DNA of 64,000 bases from Saccharibacillus sp. CPCC 101409 (GTDB lineage Bacteria > Bacillota > Bacilli > Paenibacillales > Paenibacillaceae), in contig NZ_JAULSA010000004.1 of assembly GCF_030518235.1 (NCBI RefSeq), positions 124,001-188,000 on the forward strand, read 5' to 3'. Positions 43,001 to 50,950 of the stretch are shown here, one piece after another. Under the pieces are notes generated by a model, which was not told where the DNA came from, searched no databases, and worked only from the letters and a program-made list of their open reading frames with translations. The position numbers and the translations under genes are program-made. Every line of letters begins with the position of its first letter. Position 1 is the stretch's first letter.

Positions 43001-43201
43001 GAAGAAATACGTCGTGCCGTTCTTGCTCGGAAAAGGCGTTAGTTCCTTGCCCTGCGGATAAGGCTCGACATCCGTGTATTCTCCCGGAAGTCCGTAGGTC
43101 GAGCGGGTGATGTCCCAGCTTTTGAGTTCCATCTGCTTCAGCCACTGCCGCTGCGACAGCTCCCGGATAAAACGCGTTAAACGCTGCATAAGTATATTCA
43201 T
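40043..43201 (-). CDS. GH38 alpha-mannosidase
   Basis: A 1052-residue zinc-dependent retaining alpha-mannosidase. The metal site begins with VGQSHIDIAWLWPVRET (His and Asp, about 238-253). The catalytic nucleophile is the Asp in EWLPDTFGYCASLPQIL (about 353). GGMWVEPDLNIPSGESLMRQ and SYLNHGVNEHTHPKD are other family signatures. The C-terminal beta domains hold an unusual Ser/Gly/Ala insert near 690-720. No signal peptide: a cytoplasmic enzyme on imported substrates, as in pneumococcal SpGH38. The ATG at 43201 is very close to GGAGAGG; Met5 (43189) is an alternative. Confidence 0.95.
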   Translation of the reverse strand: MNILMQRLTRFIRELSQRQWLKQMELKSWDITRSTYGLPGEYTDVEPYPQGKELTPFPSKNGTTYFFRTKLELPADWNANTAGLIFESGGEGLLRVNGSSYQGIDDNHTYATLDLKAVGREPELEIEMFDIIPEPYDPLNQQSTIKPPITAIRSLIVLPNEPVRSLMYTVTVVRDSLALLPDTDFRRVRLLEALHGAMDAFTGLNEEEVREGSAVSAVEEKLRSRTLEIGGNNAEGLEHMVGQSHIDIAWLWPVRETVRKASRTFSSVDTLMREYPGYIYTQSQPILFDFIKKNDPELYERVKARIEEGRWELVGGMWVEPDLNIPSGESLMRQMLYGQRFYREEFGRISKIEWLPDTFGYCASLPQILKHGGVEYFMTTKLNWNDTNVFPFDLFHWVGIDGTPILSYLNHGVNEHTHPKDIHEHWQSYRQKDKHAEQMLLYGHGDGGGGVTREMLEYIDRAELMVGQPGSKYSTAAEFFDGISAANPQLPSWRGDLYLELHRGTYTTHAYNKRANRKAEILYREAELWNVLAADAASDVHDGYGEALERLHKGWKLILLNQFHDIIPGSAITETYQTSDAEYAEVFEEGRRGLDIGVQALAEQVNTEGEGTPYIVFNGLGWNRSAAVRIENAAGQAAYGPNGELLETDYDAESGELTVFVPQIPALGYTTIRLHSESAESSQGAGEAQPAGTESGRSAQAGDAGFPDVWETPHYTVRFNERGEIVSLLDKEARREVVKPGEAVNVFQFFHDRPTEWDAWDVDPRFEQQPAGKAELLERKVVASGGVRDVLRFRWKLNESTIEQDVIFYKHDRRIDFKTHVSWHEAHKLLKVSFPVDVLAEKATYEIPFGSLERATHRNTSWEQAQFEVCGHRFADVSESGYGVSLLNDCKYGYDIHESTIRLSLLRAPKWPDTQADLGEHDFTYSLYPHSGDWRSAGTVQAAAALNQDLPVVRAASHAGALTAEASLIGFTGEHVVLDTVKPAEDGSGVVLRLYESAGGRESVTLNWPHPFDRAVLSGALEEDGEALASSGGEITLSFKPYEIKTVKLIRA

Positions 43202-43289
43202 TCCTCTCCTGCGGTCGGATCGCCGGACCCGATCGTCGGGGTATGGGGTCTACTGCTCTGGATTCACGTCGGTTTGCATCAAGATTGTG

Positions 43290-43310
43290 CCGGCCGCGAT
43301 GCGCGGCCGG
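43290..43310 (-). other. GC-rich hairpin between GH3 and GH38 genes
   Basis: CCGGCCGC (43290-43297) and GCGGCCGG (43303-43310) form an 8-bp stem with a 5-base loop, 18 bp after the GH3 stop. There is no T-run, so it is more likely an mRNA stability or partial attenuation element than a full terminator. Confidence 0.5.
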
Positions 43311-43327
43311 TCGTTATTTGCTGCGTG

Positions 43328-45646
43328 TCAGTCGGTTACAATCAGGTCGGCGCTGCGCGTATCGACCGCGCTGCGGCCGACGCTCACCCGGAACAGTCCC
43401 GGTTCCACGACCGGCGCCAGATCCGGCCCGATATAGCGGAGCTGCTCCGTGCCTACTTCGAATTCCACGGTGCGGCTTTCGCCGGGCTCCAGCCAAACTT
43501 TGCGGAAGCCTTTGAGCTGAATGCCCGGCCGGGTCGCCGCGCTGACCACGTCCGTAATATAGAGCTGCGCCACTTCGGCGCCCGCCCGCTCGCCGGTGTT
43601 CGTCACCGCGACCGACACGGTCGTGCGTCCGCCCTGCGCGATGCGGCTTTGTTCCAGCACCGGCTCGCCGTACTCGAAAGACGTATAGCTCAGCCCGTAG
43701 CCGAACGCATAGCGCGGCTTCGAATCGTCTTCCAGATAGCGTTTGCCGCGCGAGCGCTTGCCGTTGTAGTACACCGGAAGCTGCCCGACATGCTTCGGAA
43801 CGGAGATCGTCAGGCGGCCCGACGGATTCACGTCGCCGAACAGAATATCGGCGATCGCGTGTCCGCCTTCCTGCCCCGGGTATCCCGCCTGGAGAATCGC
43901 CGGGATCTGCTCGTCGGCCCACGGCTCGACGACCGGTCTTCCGCCGATATACACCAGCACGACCGGCTTGCCGAGCGCGTGCACTTCGCGGATCAGCTCG
44001 GACTGCACGCCCGAGAGACCGAGCGTCATGCGGTCGATGCCTTCGCCGCAGTCCATATCGCTGACGGCTTCGCCCGTAACCATCGACGCGCCGGTGCGCA
44101 GATCGATCGTGCCTTCGCCGAAGTCGCGGGCGCTGGAACCGCCCATGACCATCACGACGGCGTCGGCGCGTGCCGCGATCTCCAAAGCCCGCGCGAAGCC
44201 TTCGCGCGAATCGCCGCGCACGCGGCAGCCCGGCGCGTACAGCACGCGCGCTTCGTCCCCGCCGAAGCGGGCCCGCACGCCGCCGAGCACGGTGGCGACA
44301 TGGTCCTGCGGCTGCGGCGAGGTGTAATCGCCGAGCTGGTTGTAGCCCCGGTCCGCGTTGGGACCGATGACCGCGATGCTGCCGATATCGTTCGGCAGCG
44401 GCAGCAAAGCCCCGTCGTTCTTGAGCAGAACGACGCTTTCGGCGGCCAGCTCGCGGGCCAGCCGCTTGTGCTCGTCGCAGCCGATGACTTCGGCTGCTTT
44501 CTTCGCGTCCGCGTACGGACGCTCGAACAGGCCCAGCCGGAACTTGAGCGTCAGCACGCGCTTCGCCGCGAGCTCAAGCACTTCCGGCTCCAGGCGTCCG
44601 CCCTCGTAAGCCGCCAGCAGATGGCGGCCGAACATCTCGCCGGACATCTCCATGTCGATGCCCGCCCGGATCGACTGCACCGCCGCGTCCTCGCCGTCCT
44701 CGGCGGTGTCGTGGCCGCTCGCCAGCATGTCGATCGCCCCGCAGTCCGTAATCACCGGACCGTCGAAGCCCCATTCGCCGCGCAGAATGCCATCCAGCAG
44801 CCGCTCGTTCGTCGTGCACGGCACGCCGTCGATCTCGTTGTAAGCCGGCATGATCGAAGCCGCTCCGGCCCGCACCGCCCGTTCGAACGGATACAGATCG
44901 CTTTCGATCAGCTCTCTCCAGCCCATATGTACCGGGCCGGCGTTGCGTCCGCCTTCGGACGCGCCGTAGCCCGCGAAGTGCTTCAGCGTCGCCCCGACGC
45001 TGTCTTCCGCGTCCAGGCTTTCGCCCTGCAGCCCTTCCACGGACGCCACGGCCAGCTCGCCGATCAGGAACGGGTCCTCGCCGAAGCATTCTTCGGTCCG
45101 GCCCCAGCGCGGATCGCGCACGACGTCGAGCACCGGCGAATACGTGACCGCTCCGCCCTGCGCGCGCGTCTCGGCCGCGACCGCCCGGCACATGCGCCGG
45201 TACAGCTCCGGGTTCCACGCGCTGCCGATATTCAGCGGCACCGGGAACACCGTCGCCCCGATCGCCATATGCCCGTGCGAGCACTCTTCGCCGATCAGGA
45301 TCGGAATGCCCAGCCGCGAATGTTCGACCGCGTAGCGCTGGATCTCGTTGACGGCTTCCGCGCCTTCGGCCGGAGACAATCCGGTTTCCAGCGTCACGCC
45401 CGTCCACGGGTCGGCGCGCAGCGTGCCGTACAGCGAACCGATATCGCCCCGGCGCACCCGTTCTTTAAAATTCTCCGTAAGTTCGGCTTTCCCTTCGTGA
45501 CGCGAGTATGTCATCCAGCCGAACGGCTGAATCAGCTGTCCGACTTTTTCGCGCGCGTTCATCGCCGCCAGCAGCAGCTCCGCCCGCTCGGCGGGCGGCA
45601 GCGCGGCGTCCATCCAGGGCCGCGCCGTTTGCGTATCGTTTGTCAT
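43328..45646 (-). CDS. GH3 glycoside hydrolase
   Basis: A ~772-residue GH3 enzyme. The first ATG (45655) is one base from GGGAGG, so Met4 (45646, ten bases away) is chosen. Domain 1 contains the substrate pocket ...EECSHGHMAIGATVFPVPLNIGSAW, LKHFAGYGASEGGRNAGPV (Lys-His) and the nucleophile Asp in GPVITDCGAIDML (about 285). The alpha/beta sandwich domain begins near 390 (VVLLKNDGALLPLP) and a fibronectin-like C-terminal domain ends the protein. Family specificity ranges over beta-glucosidase, xylosidase and oligoglucan hydrolase; TDC instead of SDW at the nucleophile fits the xylosidase/1,2-beta-glucan group. No signal peptide; cytoplasmic. Confidence 0.93.
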   Translation of the reverse strand: MTNDTQTARPWMDAALPPAERAELLLAAMNAREKVGQLIQPFGWMTYSRHEGKAELTENFKERVRRGDIGSLYGTLRADPWTGVTLETGLSPAEGAEAVNEIQRYAVEHSRLGIPILIGEECSHGHMAIGATVFPVPLNIGSAWNPELYRRMCRAVAAETRAQGGAVTYSPVLDVVRDPRWGRTEECFGEDPFLIGELAVASVEGLQGESLDAEDSVGATLKHFAGYGASEGGRNAGPVHMGWRELIESDLYPFERAVRAGAASIMPAYNEIDGVPCTTNERLLDGILRGEWGFDGPVITDCGAIDMLASGHDTAEDGEDAAVQSIRAGIDMEMSGEMFGRHLLAAYEGGRLEPEVLELAAKRVLTLKFRLGLFERPYADAKKAAEVIGCDEHKRLARELAAESVVLLKNDGALLPLPNDIGSIAVIGPNADRGYNQLGDYTSPQPQDHVATVLGGVRARFGGDEARVLYAPGCRVRGDSREGFARALEIAARADAVVMVMGGSSARDFGEGTIDLRTGASMVTGEAVSDMDCGEGIDRMTLGLSGVQSELIREVHALGKPVVLVYIGGRPVVEPWADEQIPAILQAGYPGQEGGHAIADILFGDVNPSGRLTISVPKHVGQLPVYYNGKRSRGKRYLEDDSKPRYAFGYGLSYTSFEYGEPVLEQSRIAQGGRTTVSVAVTNTGERAGAEVAQLYITDVVSAATRPGIQLKGFRKVWLEPGESRTVEFEVGTEQLRYIGPDLAPVVEPGLFRVSVGRSAVDTRSADLIVTD

Positions 45647-45732
45647 TCGCTTCATTCCTCCCTTTTACCGCTTGCATTCGAAGACCGGGACCGCTTTTTT
45701 AGAAGCTTCGACTTTTTTCCCGATTCTTCCCC

Positions 45733-46686
45733 TTATTCCTTCACCGCGCCGACCGTCAATCCCTGCACGAAATAACGCTGGAAGAACGGATAAGCGAAAA
45801 TGATCGGCAGCGTCGCCAGCACGACCATCGCCATGCGCGCCGTATCCTGCGGCAGCGATTGGAGCGCGGCCATGCTGATATTGGCGTTCGACGAATTCTG
45901 CTGGATAAACTGCATGCTGGATTCGATCCGCATCAGCATGGACTGGAGCGGCACCAGATTCGGGTTGTCGATATACAGCAGCGCGTTAAACCAGTCGTTC
46001 CAGTAACCGAGCGTGCTGAACAATCCGATCGTTGCCAGACCCGGCAGGGACAGCGGCACGATAATGCGCAGGAAAATGCGGAACTCGCCGGCGCCGTCGA
46101 TCTTGCCCGATTCGATCAGGGCGTCCGGCACGCTGGTGCTGTAGAACGTGCGCAGGATCATGACGTAGAAGGCGTTCATCGCCAGCGGCAGCACAAGCGC
46201 CCAGATACTGTTTTTCAAGCCGAGCAGCTGCGCCACGATCATGTAGGTCGGGATCATCCCGCCGTTGAACAGCATGGTCAGGATCGCGAAGATCGAGAAA
46301 AAGCGGCGGTAGCGGAAGTTGCGGCGCGAGATCGCGTACGCATACAGCGAGATCATGACCAGGCTGACCACGGTCCCGATCAGCGTAACGGCGATCGTCA
46401 CCCCGTACGCCCGCAGCAGAGTGTCTCCGCTTTCGAAAATATATCGATAAGCGCCCAGGCTCCATTTGGACGGAATCAGCCGGTAGCCTTCCAGCGCCAG
46501 CACGCTTTCATCCGTGAAGGAGATAATAACGACGAAGATAAACGGGAAAACGCAGGCAAACGCGAACAGCCCGGCAATCAGATTGAATACGATATTCCAG
46601 CCCGGCGAGATCCGGTGAAAATCACGGGTCCGCAGACGTTTTTTGGGTTCTTTCCGCGTGTTCGATTCTTTGCGCGCAAGTTGCAT
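45733..46686 (-). CDS. Carbohydrate ABC transporter permease (LplC/YtcP type)
   Basis: A 317-residue inner-membrane permease, ATG 46686 after AGGAAG. Six helices follow a basic N-terminus. The EAA loop that contacts the ATPase is in SGKIDGAGEFRIFLRIIVPLSLPGLATIGLF (about 200-230). NGGMIPTYMIVAQLLGL is typical of the YtcP/LplC group, which pairs with LplB-type permeases and uses a shared multi-sugar ATPase encoded elsewhere, since no ATPase gene is found in this locus. It lies 50 bp after the lplB-type gene. Confidence 0.94.
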   Translation of the reverse strand: MQLARKESNTRKEPKKRLRTRDFHRISPGWNIVFNLIAGLFAFACVFPFIFVVIISFTDESVLALEGYRLIPSKWSLGAYRYIFESGDTLLRAYGVTIAVTLIGTVVSLVMISLYAYAISRRNFRYRRFFSIFAILTMLFNGGMIPTYMIVAQLLGLKNSIWALVLPLAMNAFYVMILRTFYSTSVPDALIESGKIDGAGEFRIFLRIIVPLSLPGLATIGLFSTLGYWNDWFNALLYIDNPNLVPLQSMLMRIESSMQFIQQNSSNANISMAALQSLPQDTARMAMVVLATLPIIFAYPFFQRYFVQGLTVGAVKE

Positions 46687-46736
46687 CCAAGCACTTCCTT
46701 TCTTTTGTAAGCCCCTGTGAACCGATCGTCAAGCCG

Positions 46737-47666
46737 TCAGAACAGCGAACTGTCCCGGTCGACGCGCCGGACGATATAGTTCGAGAAGATAACGAGCACG
46801 AAGCCCACGACCGACTGATACAGTCCCGCGGCCGCGCTCATGCCGATCTCGCCCGTGGTCATCAGCCCCCGGTAGACGTAGGTATCGATAACGTTGGTAA
46901 CGGCGTACAGCGTACCGGAATCCCTCGGCACCTGATAGAACAGCCCGAAGTCCGCGTAGAAAATCTTGCCGACCGCAAGCAGCGTCATGATCGTCATGAT
47001 CGGCGTCAGCATCGGGATCGTAATGCCTTTGATCTGCTGCCATTTGCTCGCCCCGTCGATCATCGCCGCTTCGTACAGCGATTTGTCGATGCCGAGGATG
47101 GACGCCAGGTAAACGACGCTGTTGTAGCCGATCATTTTCCACATATTGACCAGGATCAGAATGTACGGCCAGTATTTCGGATCGGAATACCACTGCACCC
47201 GCTCCATCCCGAACCAGCCGAGAATCTGATTCAGCAGGCCGCGGTCCATGCTCAGGAAGCTGAATACGAAGTAGCCGACGATGACCCACGACAGGAAATA
47301 CGGCAGAAACATCCCCGTCTGATAAATCTTCGACATTTTGCGGCTGACCAGCTCGGACAAAATAATCGCCATCAGTACCGCAAACACGAGCCCGAGCACG
47401 ATAAACGCGATATTGTACAGCAGCGTATTGCGCGTAATCGTAAAGGCGTCGTCGGTGCTGAACAGAAATTTGAAATTGTCCCAGCCGACCCACTCGCTGC
47501 GCACGATGCTGGCCCAGAATCCGTGGCGGCTGAAGCGGTACTCTTTAAACGCCACGATGGTGCCCGCCAGCGGGAGATACGAGAAGAAGAAAAACCAGAT
47601 TGCGCCCGGCAGCACCATGAACAGCAGTGCTTTATTGCGATAGATATTTTTGAAAAAGCTTCCCAT
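46737..47666 (-). CDS. Carbohydrate ABC transporter permease (LplB/YteP type)
   Basis: A 309-residue permease with six helices, ATG 47666; AGGAGG is eleven bases upstream. Signature features of the LplB/YteP group are WFFFFSYLPLAGTIVAFKEY in helix 1, LPYFLSWVIVGYFVFSFLS and the EAA loop YEAAMIDGASKWQQIKGITIPMLTPI (about 190-215). It forms the heterodimeric channel with the permease encoded next. The upstream gene, 78 bp away, is the binding protein. It transports oligosaccharides into the cytoplasm where the operon's hydrolases act. Confidence 0.94.
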   Translation of the reverse strand: MGSFFKNIYRNKALLFMVLPGAIWFFFFSYLPLAGTIVAFKEYRFSRHGFWASIVRSEWVGWDNFKFLFSTDDAFTITRNTLLYNIAFIVLGLVFAVLMAIILSELVSRKMSKIYQTGMFLPYFLSWVIVGYFVFSFLSMDRGLLNQILGWFGMERVQWYSDPKYWPYILILVNMWKMIGYNSVVYLASILGIDKSLYEAAMIDGASKWQQIKGITIPMLTPIMTIMTLLAVGKIFYADFGLFYQVPRDSGTLYAVTNVIDTYVYRGLMTTGEIGMSAAAGLYQSVVGFVLVIFSNYIVRRVDRDSSLF

Positions 47667-47744
47667 GTTCTTGCCATCCTCCTTCTAATAAAAAGAGCCG
47701 GACGACGTTTGCCCGCCCGACCCTTTCTATGCTGTGGTTAATTC

Positions 47745-49223
47745 TTACTTGCCGTTCTCCGCTTTCCAGGCGTCGAGCTGGCTTTGCGCTTCGGCCATGA
47801 CTTTTTCGAGTCCCGCCTGGTTGAATTTCTCGATCGCCTGCGGCAGGTACTTGTCGGGATCGACGGTGCCGGTCATCAAGGAGGACCAGAACTGTTCTTT
47901 GACGTTCTGCACGGCGGTCATTTCGGTCGAAACGTTCTTCGGATCGAAGTTGAAGCTCAGGATCGGCGAATCCACGCCGGATTCGTTGAACGTTTTGAAC
48001 TCGTCCCATTTGTTTTCCGGGTCGTTCGGGTTCAGGTAGAGCAGCATGTTGTTGCCCAGCGAGTAGGACGGCATATCGTAGTTCTTGGACTCGTCCAGAT
48101 TCTCCAGCCGGTTGTCGGCCGTTTTCTTGTAGTGCGTGCCTTCGATGCCGGAGTCCACCATGTTGCGCAGTACCGGATCGGTATTGAGCAGGTTCAGGAA
48201 CTGCATCGCTTTCTCCGGGTATTCCGAGTTGGCCGAGATCGCCATCATGGAACCCTGTACGGAGTTGTTCGTGATAATCGCGTCGCTGGCCGGCGTCGAC
48301 GTAATCGGGTAGCCGTTGCTCTGCGACCAGAGGTTATCCGCGAACGGCTGCGTTTGCGCCCGGTCCAGCAGCCATTTGCCGGATTTGCCCAGATCGGCCG
48401 TGGAGCCCGTCGTTGCGGCTTCCGGAGCGACATAGCCCGCTTGATAGTACTTGTGCATCGTCGCCAGTGCTTCTTTCATTTCCGGCGTATCGAGAATATT
48501 GACGATCTGGTAGTCCGTCGTGTCCAGCTTGACCGCCATCGGCAGGTTCTGGATCACGTAATCGTACGGCACGTAGGGCACATAGTTTTTGTCCATGGCA
48601 AAAGGCGTGATATCGGGCGCTTTCTCCTTGACCGTTTTCAGCAGCGGCTCCAGGCTGTCCAGCGAGCGGACTTTGCTGGTGTCCAGGCCGTATTCGTCGA
48701 CCAGGTTCTGGTTGAAGCGCCAGACTTCCTGCTGCGGAAGCTCTTTGTTGGCCGGAATCGCATAGTTGTGCCCGTCCACTTTGGAGCCTTCCAGGAACGC
48801 CGGGTTGATGGTGTCCTTGATATCCTTTCCGTATTCGTCCAGCAGTTCGTCGAGTTCCATGAACGCGCCTTTTCTGGCGTTCTGGACGTAATCGAAGCCG
48901 CCGGAAGCGGTGAAGATGATATCCATCGGTTCGCCGGAAGCGACCAGCACCTGCATCTTCTGCTGGTAATCGCCCCAGTCGATCATTTTCATGGTAACGG
49001 TCGCGCCGATCTTCTCGGCTGTATATTTACTGACTTCCTCCATGACTTTGTCGACGTCTTTTTGCGGCGTGCCGATCGTGTACCAGATCAATTCGACCGG
49101 TTTCTCGGCACTCCCCTCGTCGCCCGGCGCCGCGCTGCCTCCTCCGCCGCAGGCGGCGAGAACGACCGCGAGCGCTGTCAGCATCGCGAGAACGAACGAA
49201 AATCTTTTCTTGCTGCTTTGCAT
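47745..49223 (-). CDS. Extracellular solute-binding lipoprotein (LplA type)
   Basis: A 492-residue family 1 sugar-binding protein anchored outside the cell. The signal peptide ends in LAAC (Cys about 25) followed by a Gly/Ser/Glu linker. ELIWYTIGTPQKDVDKVMEEVSKYTAEKIGATV is the usual N-terminal strand-helix of LplA-like proteins. IDWGDYQQKMQVLVASGEPMDIIF is also typical. ATG 49223 after AGGAGG. It captures the oligosaccharide for the two permeases and is the first gene of the importer-hydrolase operon, behind a terminator for the regulator genes. A CcpA-like sequence (about 49289-49303) lies upstream but deviates from consensus. Confidence 0.94.
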   Translation of the reverse strand: MQSSKKRFSFVLAMLTALAVVLAACGGGGSAAPGDEGSAEKPVELIWYTIGTPQKDVDKVMEEVSKYTAEKIGATVTMKMIDWGDYQQKMQVLVASGEPMDIIFTASGGFDYVQNARKGAFMELDELLDEYGKDIKDTINPAFLEGSKVDGHNYAIPANKELPQQEVWRFNQNLVDEYGLDTSKVRSLDSLEPLLKTVKEKAPDITPFAMDKNYVPYVPYDYVIQNLPMAVKLDTTDYQIVNILDTPEMKEALATMHKYYQAGYVAPEAATTGSTADLGKSGKWLLDRAQTQPFADNLWSQSNGYPITSTPASDAIITNNSVQGSMMAISANSEYPEKAMQFLNLLNTDPVLRNMVDSGIEGTHYKKTADNRLENLDESKNYDMPSYSLGNNMLLYLNPNDPENKWDEFKTFNESGVDSPILSFNFDPKNVSTEMTAVQNVKEQFWSSLMTGTVDPDKYLPQAIEKFNQAGLEKVMAEAQSQLDAWKAENGK

Positions 49224-49340
49224 GAACCTGACCTCCTCTTTATACTTACCGGCTGCCCGGAAGAACTATCTTTAACTCTAGCGCATGAAAGTGCTTCCAA
49301 ATAGAAGCGAAATTCAAGGTATCCATGTAAAAAATAAAGA

Positions 49341-49366
49341 AAAAGCGGTTTGAAAACCGCTTTTTC
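49341..49366. terminator. Terminator between regulator genes and importer operon
   Basis: A near-perfect stem AAAAGCGGTTT / AAACCGCTTTT with A/T flanks lies 43 bp after the response regulator stop and 118 bp before the lplA-type start. Confidence 0.9.
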
Positions 49367-49408
49367 CGTCGAAATTATCAACCGCTTACATTTCGTGTCG
49401 CGATCATG

Positions 49409-50950
49409 TTACGTTATGCCGCCGCTGTACTGGAGCGTTTTGTACTCGGTCGGCGAGATGCCGACGTACTTCTTGAACTGCTTGTAAAAGTAGCCCGTTT
49501 CCCAGTAGCCGACGCTGCGGGAGATATCCTGCACCTTCAAATTGGATGTGCGCAGCAGCTCTTTGGCGCGTTCGATCCGGGTCTTGTTCAGGTAATCGGT
49601 AAACGTCTCGCCGGTTTCCTTATGAAACAGCTGGCCCAGGTATACGGGGTGAATACGGAACTGCGCGCCGAGCAGCTTCAGCGACAGCTCGTCGGCGTAA
49701 TGCTCCCCGATATGGCTCAGCACCTGCTGCACGACGGGGCTTTTGGTTTCCCGACTGAGCAGGTCCACCGTCTCCGACGCCACACGGCGCACCGCTTCGA
49801 CCAGTTCGTCGATCCGGGCGGCGGTGCGAACGCGCTCCAGCCCGGCCAGGAAAGGCTCCATATTCTCGACCTGCCGGTTTTCTTTGAGAATCACGCGAAA
49901 GCCCATGCACAACTCAAGCGCGGCATTTTGCAGCACGGAAGGCGTAACCCCTTCCGCGGCGCGCAGCCGGTCGAGATCGTCGCCGATGCGCCGCAGCAGC
50001 GCTTCCCGGTCGCGCGCCAGCGCCAGCTTGGCGTACTCGTCCCAGCCGGCGGGAAGAGCGGCCGGCGCTTCCGCTTTGGCGGCCGACAGCCGTTCATGCA
50101 CCAGCACCGGCCGCTCGGAATCGACCAGGACGTAATCCAGCGCCCGCTTCGCTTCGTTCAGGCTCGCGGGGCCGTGCTCCGGCTGCGCTCCCGCGCTGCC
50201 GACCCCGATGCGCAGCGTATCGTCGCCGAGACGGCTTCGGATCGTCTCCGCCGCGTCCAGCAGCCGGCCGCGGCCTCCGTCTTCGTCGCCTTCGGGCAGC
50301 AGCAGCAAAGCGATCGTATCCCCGTCGGAATCGCGAAACGCAAATCCGTCCAGTTCGCCCTGGAGGACGCGTTCCGTGCGCTCCGTCCGCTCGTCCCCGT
50401 CTTCTTCCGAGCGCAGCGCCAGCACGCCGAGCCGCGGCCGGTCGAGCGGAAGGCCGAGCAGTCCCGCGCGTTCGGCGAACTCGGCCGGCGCGATGCGGTC
50501 GGTCAGCCACCGGTGCAGCACATTGTCGCGGATAACTCTCGTGCCGAACGCTTCGAAGCGCTCTTCGCGCTCGGCGCGGCGCAGCTTCTCGGTCACGCCG
50601 GCCAGCGTGGCTTCCAGTTCTTCTACATTAATAGGCTTCAGCAGGTAGTTCTCGATGCCCAGCCGCATGCCTTCCTTGAGATAGTTGAATTCGTTGAAGC
50701 CGCTGAGCACGATGACTTTGAGTTCGGGACGGAATTCGCGTACGCGCCGGATCAGTTCGAGTCCCGTCATTTCCGGCATGGAAATATCCGTCACCAGCAG
50801 ATCCGCCGGCGTGTTCTCCAACGCTTCCAGCGCTTCTCGCCCGTCCAGCGCGCTGCCGGCGATCGTAAGCCCGAACGAATTCCAATCGATAAGTTCTTCC
50901 AGTCCTTCGGTGATAAACGGCTCGTCATCCACCAGAAACACTTTGTACAT
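49409..50950 (-). CDS. AraC-type response regulator (YesN family)
   Basis: A 513-residue regulator. The receiver domain (1-125) has VFLVDDEPFITEGLEELIDW, phosphorylation Asp in LLVTDISMPEMTGLELI and Lys in YLLKPINVEEL. The middle ~280 residues match no motif. The AraC DNA-binding domain (about 415-510) has HPVYLGQLFHKETGETFTDYLNKTRIERAKELLRTSNLKVQDISRSVGYWETGYFYKQFKKYVGISPTEYK. ATG 50950 after GGAGGGG; the first 26 bases overlap the kinase gene, so they are coupled. It likely activates the adjacent sugar importer operon on signal from the kinase. Confidence 0.94.
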   Translation of the reverse strand: MYKVFLVDDEPFITEGLEELIDWNSFGLTIAGSALDGREALEALENTPADLLVTDISMPEMTGLELIRRVREFRPELKVIVLSGFNEFNYLKEGMRLGIENYLLKPINVEELEATLAGVTEKLRRAEREERFEAFGTRVIRDNVLHRWLTDRIAPAEFAERAGLLGLPLDRPRLGVLALRSEEDGDERTERTERVLQGELDGFAFRDSDGDTIALLLLPEGDEDGGRGRLLDAAETIRSRLGDDTLRIGVGSAGAQPEHGPASLNEAKRALDYVLVDSERPVLVHERLSAAKAEAPAALPAGWDEYAKLALARDREALLRRIGDDLDRLRAAEGVTPSVLQNAALELCMGFRVILKENRQVENMEPFLAGLERVRTAARIDELVEAVRRVASETVDLLSRETKSPVVQQVLSHIGEHYADELSLKLLGAQFRIHPVYLGQLFHKETGETFTDYLNKTRIERAKELLRTSNLKVQDISRSVGYWETGYFYKQFKKYVGISPTEYKTLQYSGGIT

